Assembly (NCBI GenBank): GCA_043823315.1
Contig: JBDRAU010000053.1
Span: forward strand, 1 to 9,536
Length of the DNA stretch: 9,536 nt
Origin: JBDRAU01 sp043823315
Lineage (GTDB): Bacteria > Patescibacteriota > UBA1384 > DTJR01
Reading direction: 5' to 3'
Positions 7,057 to 9,536 of this stretch are shown piece by piece. The stretch's first letter is position 1, and each line of letters begins with the position of its first letter. The notes under the pieces are model-generated. The model saw only the letters and a program-made list of their open reading frames with translations. It was not told the origin of the DNA and searched no databases. The position numbers were made by a program, and so were the translations under genes.

Positions 7057-7122
7057 TTAAGTTTTTTGTTTGTTTTCGAGTAATTTTCCGAGGTGACAAC
7101 CAAGGTGCCTTCTGAGGTGCAT
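7057..7122 (-). other. 21-codon micro-ORF built on 12-bp-period repeats
   Basis: The minus strand encodes ATG...TAA with the periodic peptide HLRRHLGCHLGKLL and a basic tail. At DNA level AGGTG recurs at exact 12-base steps on the plus strand (7091, 7103, 7115). A similar pair, GGTG and AGGTG 12 bases apart, stands near 6625-6640 at the other side of the debris zone. No clear ribosome site is present. It may be a fragment of a repeat-containing gene, or DNA-level iterons rather than a protein. Confidence 0.25.
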
Positions 7123-7181
7123 TTTTTTTCATAATGAATTCATTAACATTTGTACTATCTTGATATTATAAAACAATCGAG

Positions 7182-7269
7182 TCTCCGAAATCAGCTGAAA
7201 CTCTGACCCCGGCCCCGTACACTAAAGTCGTAGAGGGGGCGGGGTCAGAGTTTCAGCTGATTTCGGAGA
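7182..7269. repeat. 88-bp perfect-arm inverted repeat, REP/MITE-like
   Basis: Two 30-base arms (7182-7211 and 7240-7269) are exact reverse complements. The pairing continues inward after one mismatch with four C-G pairs (7213-7216/7235-7238), leaving an 18-base loop. The arms contain CTCTGACCCCG and CGGGGTCAGAG. GGGGTCAGA-type termini are typical of REP sequences spread by Y1 transposases (RAYT/IS200-like), from my general knowledge. Much more GC-rich than its surroundings, it looks like a foreign insert. No gene lies inside, there is no T tract directly after it, and no clear target duplication is seen. Confidence 0.7.
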
Positions 7270-7270
7270 G

Positions 7271-7500
7271 AAGATATTGAGTTTGTTTTTGTTATATTTT
7301 ATTCTTTATTTTGTTATTTTTTTAGGTGTTTAGTGTGCATGCTTGTGTACTTGTGATAGATGTGCGTGGTGTGTTTTGGTTGTGATTTAGGTATGTTTAT
7401 TAGCTTTTTTTTTGAAGGCTTTGTTTTAAGTATTATTTGTTGCTATTTGAGATGAGATGATTTGATTATTGGGATTAATATTAGTAAAAATAATGTTCTT
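7271..7500 (+). other. C-depleted GT/A-rich non-coding tract
   Basis: Only 9 of 230 plus-strand bases are C (about 4%), with long T runs and GTGT-rich blocks around 7325-7400. No open frame of note crosses it on either strand. It forms the long upstream region of the membrane-protein/nuclease operon. It may hold promoters or a leader, or reflect strand-biased mutation. Confidence 0.5.
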
Positions 7501-7554
7501 GAAATAGGAGTTCTTTTTTATACTGCTAATCTGTAATTTATTGAAAGGGCTTAG

Positions 7555-8187
7555 ATGAATATGTCAGATAATTTTTGGCGAACATCACAAACAAATAATA
7601 TTAATAAGTTTTCAGATTCATCACAAAACTATCAAACAGCTACCAGATCATTTTGGAATCATCTGACAACTATACAAGCTGGGTTATTGGGGTTAACATT
7701 ACCGCTATCAATGCTATCGCAATTACCACTTAATTGGCTTTTAGTGGCAGCCTGGTGCTTACAACTTTTATCAGTTGGCTTAGGCTTGCTCATGATTAAA
7801 CATGATATTGATCGTGAATTTTGGGCTTCATATGACAGCTTCCGCTTTGCCTTTAATATGAATGAAATTAATGCCGATGATATCGAAGGAAAATTTAATA
7901 ACGACCCAAACAAAAAAACAGGACTCCTTCTCGCAACAATGGATGATTGGCACAGTAACCTTGGGCTCAATGAAAATCTGTGGACTGATGAGGCAAAGAG
8001 ATTAATTGAGATATTTAAGTCAGAGAAACCAAGCAATACATTTATGGTTGATAACCCTAAAGCTAAAAAGACTGTATTGTTAAAATTTTTTAAAAAACAC
8101 TATGCATTAATTATCACGGCTTTTTATATTTCAATCTTTTTATCCTTGAGTTGTTTGTTGTTTGGTACTTTTATGCGTTTATCCTGA
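7555..8187 (+). CDS. Three-helix membrane protein of unknown function
   Basis: A 210-residue protein with a polar Asn/Ser-rich N terminus (1-34), predicted membrane helices at about 37-55, 60-81 and 182-206, and a roughly 100-residue soluble region (82-181) between the second and third. The basic stretch KAKKTVLLKFFKKH before helix 3 puts that region in the cytoplasm. I do not recognise the family. The layout recalls small membrane effectors of defence systems, but the SLATT or similar label is not supported by motif. GAAAGGG (7543-7549) precedes ATG 7555 at 5 bases and ATG 7561 at 11, so either may be used. A -10-like TATACT stands at 7519-7524. The nuclease gene follows after 29 bases on the same strand, suggesting an operon. 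Confidence 0.8.
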   Translation: MNMSDNFWRTSQTNNINKFSDSSQNYQTATRSFWNHLTTIQAGLLGLTLPLSMLSQLPLNWLLVAAWCLQLLSVGLGLLMIKHDIDREFWASYDSFRFAFNMNEINADDIEGKFNNDPNKKTGLLLATMDDWHSNLGLNENLWTDEAKRLIEIFKSEKPSNTFMVDNPKAKKTVLLKFFKKHYALIITAFYISIFLSLSCLLFGTFMRLS

Positions 8188-8216
8188 TAAATATTATATT
8201 GTGAAAGTAGTTTTAT

Positions 8217-9266
8217 ATGGTAAGAAAAACAAAAAAATCAAACCTATTAGCAAAACCAAATAAAGCCCTTTTAAAGGATATTAAATCCTTTATTTGTGAA
8301 GCCAAGTTAAAAACTTCTCAAGTGATTAATGTGGGATTGGCAATGCTTTATTGGAATATAGGCAACAGGATTTTGAAGGATATAAAAAAATCTAAACGCG
8401 CTGATTATGGACAACAAATTGTCGGTGCGCTGGCCCGACAATTAACCTCTGAATTTGGCAAGGGTTTTACCAAAGACAATTTATTTCGAATGATTCAATT
8501 TGTTGAAAGATTTCCAAGTATTAAGATTGTCGGGGCACTGAGCCGACAATTGACATGGACTCATTTTGTACAAATGCTACCAATAGAAGATCCCTTAAAA
8601 AGAGAATTTTATACTGAAATGTGTCGCATAGAAGGTTGGAGTACACGAACATTAGAAAAGAAAATAGGCGGAATGCTCTTTGAAAGAACTGCCCTGTCTA
8701 AAAAACCTGATAAGCTTATTAAACTAGAATTAAAAGCCCTCAGAGAAAAAGACAAACTGACTCCAGATTTGGTTTTTCGTGATCCATACTTTCTAGACTT
8801 TCTGGGATTAAAAGATACCTTTTTGGAAAAAGATGTTGAGTCAGCAATTCTCAGAGATTTAGAAAGTTTTATATTAGAAATTGGGATTGGTTTCACCTTT
8901 GTAGAACGACAAAAACGAATCACTGTTGATAATGAAGACTACTATTTAGACCTACTTTTTTACCACAGAAAGCTCAAACGTCTTGTTGCCATTGAACTCA
9001 AATTGGGCAAATTTAAAGCTGCTGACAAGGGACAAATGGAGTTGTATTTAAGATGGTTAGAAGAATATGAAAAGGAAAAAGGCGAAGAACCGCCAATTGG
9101 TTTGATACTGTGTGCTGACAAATCAGAAGAACACGTTAAGCTATTGCAACTTGGTAAAAGCGGTATTCGTGTGGCTTCTTATCTGACTGACCTGCCACCG
9201 AGAAAACTCTTACAAGAAAAACTGCATCAGTCCATGCTTTCTGCCAAGAAACGGTTTGCTAAATAA
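8217..9266 (+). CDS. YhcG/DUF1016-family PD-(D/E)XK nuclease
   Basis: A 349-residue protein with the two-part layout of the family. The N-terminal DUF1016_N region (about 15-165) is helical, with VGLAMLYWNIGNRI, two IVGAL-x-RQLT elements (68-77 and 104-113) and DPLKREFYTEM. The C-terminal nuclease domain (about 180-335) shows D245 (YYLDLLFY), E260 and K262 (IELKLG) and Q273 (GQMELYL), matching the metal-binding and catalytic pattern of PD-(D/E)XK enzymes. All key residues are present, so it should be active. Family members are often found in mobile islands and with restriction or defence genes; their substrates are mostly unestablished. ATG 8217 has a weak GAAAG site 9-10 bases upstream. It is the last gene of a two-gene operon with the membrane protein. 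Confidence 0.92.
   Translation: MVRKTKKSNLLAKPNKALLKDIKSFICEAKLKTSQVINVGLAMLYWNIGNRILKDIKKSKRADYGQQIVGALARQLTSEFGKGFTKDNLFRMIQFVERFPSIKIVGALSRQLTWTHFVQMLPIEDPLKREFYTEMCRIEGWSTRTLEKKIGGMLFERTALSKKPDKLIKLELKALREKDKLTPDLVFRDPYFLDFLGLKDTFLEKDVESAILRDLESFILEIGIGFTFVERQKRITVDNEDYYLDLLFYHRKLKRLVAIELKLGKFKAADKGQMELYLRWLEEYEKEKGEEPPIGLILCADKSEEHVKLLQLGKSGIRVASYLTDLPPRKLLQEKLHQSMLSAKKRFAK
8417..8443. repeat. In-gene palindrome, copy 1
   Basis: AATTGTCGG (8417-8425) and CCGACAATT (8435-8443) are perfect complements around a 9-base loop. It encodes IVGALARQL in the nuclease gene. A near copy lies 108 bases downstream in the same frame. Confidence 0.6.
8526..8550. repeat. In-gene palindrome, copy 2
   Basis: ATTGTCGG (8526-8533) and CCGACAAT (8543-8550) are perfect complements around a 9-base loop that differs from copy 1. 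It encodes IVGALSRQL. The peptide repeat is common in this family; the DNA palindromes are the added observation. Confidence 0.6.
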
Positions 9267-9284
9267 AAAAACAATCCGCTCGTT

Positions 9285-9304
9285 AGCACCCCTCTAAGGG
9301 TGCT
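9285..9304 (+). terminator. Hairpin after the nuclease operon
   Basis: AGCACCC (9285-9291) pairs with GGGTGCT (9298-9304) around a 6-base loop, 18 bases past the nuclease stop. Only a weak T-rich stretch follows (GGGTTTCT). The T run at 9324-9329 is further off, so this is a plausible but not textbook terminator. The rest of 9305-9395 is AT-rich with no gene. Confidence 0.5.
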
Positions 9305-9395
9305 GGGTGGGTTTCTAGTGACCTTTTTTGATTTTTGATGACTGTAACTCATTGAAATATCACAATCATAAAAACCAAATATTTATTATTGATTA

Positions 9396-9438
9396 CTCAT
9401 AACCGGTTGGTCGCTGGTTCAAGTCCAGCTGGGCCCAC
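9396..9438 (+). repeat. Right attachment core with displaced tRNA 3' half
   Basis: An exact 43-base copy of 306-348. It carries the anticodon loop to the discriminator base of tRNA-Ile2 without any 5' half in front (the bases before it are AT-rich element sequence), so it is a pseudo-tRNA left from the original host gene. Confidence 0.92.
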
Positions 9439-9468
9439 ACTGCTTCGCTAGAAGCTACGCAGTGTTTT
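9437..9468 (+). terminator. Displaced native terminator of the host tRNA gene
   Basis: ACACTGC (9437-9443) pairs with GCAGTGT (9459-9465), with an alternative inner stem GCTTC/GAAGC (9442-9446 and 9451-9455), followed by TTTT. It starts at the tRNA discriminator position, so before integration it would have closed the tRNA transcript. Confidence 0.55.
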
Positions 9469-9474
9469 CAACAC

Positions 9475-9518
9475 AAAAAATCTTGAAGCCACTTTTCAGT
9501 GGTTTCGAGATTTTTTTT
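9475..9518. terminator. Strong bidirectional intrinsic terminator
   Basis: A stem of about 12 bp (CTTGAAGCCACT with AGTGGTTTCGAG, allowing G-T pairs) around a TTTC loop is flanked by six A (9475-9480) and eight T (9511-9518). The plus-strand U tract is long, and the A run gives one on the other strand. It lies in host DNA beyond the element, probably ending the tRNA region or a host gene arriving from the right. Confidence 0.8.
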
Positions 9519-9536
9519 GGCCCATGTATAGGGGAC

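Larger units (their letters stand above)
306..9395. mobile_element. tRNA-Ile2-integrated element, tyrosine-integrase type, 9,090 bp
   Basis: An exact 43-base direct repeat (306-348 and 9396-9438) brackets the interval and includes the 3' half of a tRNA. A leftward tyrosine integrase and a small HTH excisionase-like gene lie just inside the left end. The repeat starts at the first base of the anticodon loop (306), a known crossover position for tRNA-targeting tyrosine recombinases. No replication, conjugation, capsid or terminase genes are visible, so this is a minimal integrative cargo element (genomic-island or satellite-like) rather than a complete phage or ICE. Cargo comprises a 40-aa membrane microprotein, a 1,439-aa protein, gene debris, and a membrane-protein/nuclease operon. 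Boundaries are exact except for the ambiguity inherent in the 43-bp repeat. Confidence 0.88.

Noticed and set aside
7182..7269. The large inverted repeat as an ordinary intrinsic terminator
   Set aside because: No intact gene ends just before it on either strand and no T tract directly follows the stem; the arms are also far longer than usual.
7659..8036. 125-codon minus-strand frame
   Set aside because: Antisense to the three-helix membrane protein gene; its composition is explained by the opposite strand.
7555..8187. Assigning the membrane protein to the SLATT family
   Set aside because: The helix layout (two, then a soluble region, then one) does not clearly fit and I see no diagnostic motif.
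8609..8923. 104-codon minus-strand frame
   Set aside because: Antisense to the nuclease gene, whose conserved motifs are clear.
1..9536. CRISPR array or toxin-antitoxin locus
   Set aside because: No regularly spaced repeat-spacer units are present, and no recognisable toxin-antitoxin pair was found; the 12-bp-period repeats are too short and too few.

Overview
The window shows a 9,090-bp integrated element in a bacterial tRNA gene, with short host flanks. The host carries an intact isoleucine tRNA with a CAU anticodon (tRNA-Ile2 type, 274-347). The last 43 bases of that tRNA region, from the anticodon loop to just past the 3' end, recur exactly at 9396-9438. This is the footprint of a tyrosine-recombinase element that crossed over in the anticodon loop and rebuilt the tRNA with its own 3' half. 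The host tRNA's original 3' half and terminator-like hairpin are stranded at the right end. The host is a Shine-Dalgarno-using bacterium of moderate to low GC. The tRNA does not encode CCA, which argues against Enterobacteriaceae-like gammaproteobacteria. An uncultured lineage such as Omnitrophota or another candidate phylum is possible, but that is a guess from style.

Layout from left to right: (1) 1-273, host flank without a convincing gene, containing a 19-bp copy of the tRNA 5' end and several hairpins. (2) 274-418, tRNA, left att core, a very strong hairpin and a GC-rich palindrome. (3) 419-1784, leftward xis-int module with a good promoter; the two genes overlap by 119 nt. (4) 1785-2047, intergenic region with small palindromes, then a 40-codon rightward membrane microprotein (2048-2170). 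(5) 2190-6509, one leftward gene for a 1,439-residue protein with degenerate helical repeats and a C-terminal region resembling phosphodiester glycosidases (NAGPA family). (6) 6510-7554, about 1 kb without an intact gene: operator-like palindromes, the broken start of a staphylococcal-nuclease-like gene, an ORF remnant, 12-bp-period repeats, a 30-bp perfect inverted repeat (REP/MITE-like) and a C-depleted GT-rich tract. (7) 7555-9266, a rightward two-gene operon: a three-helix membrane protein and a YhcG/DUF1016-type PD-(D/E)XK nuclease. (8) 9285-9536, a hairpin, the right att core and two terminator-like hairpins.

The int/xis pair explains mobility. The remaining genes are cargo. The membrane protein plus nuclease operon, inside a tRNA-borne element, fits a defence or element-maintenance module; this is inferred from context, not proven. 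The giant protein has no confident function beyond its C-terminal resemblance. Debris of a second nuclease gene and the palindromic insert suggest the cargo zone has turned over repeatedly.
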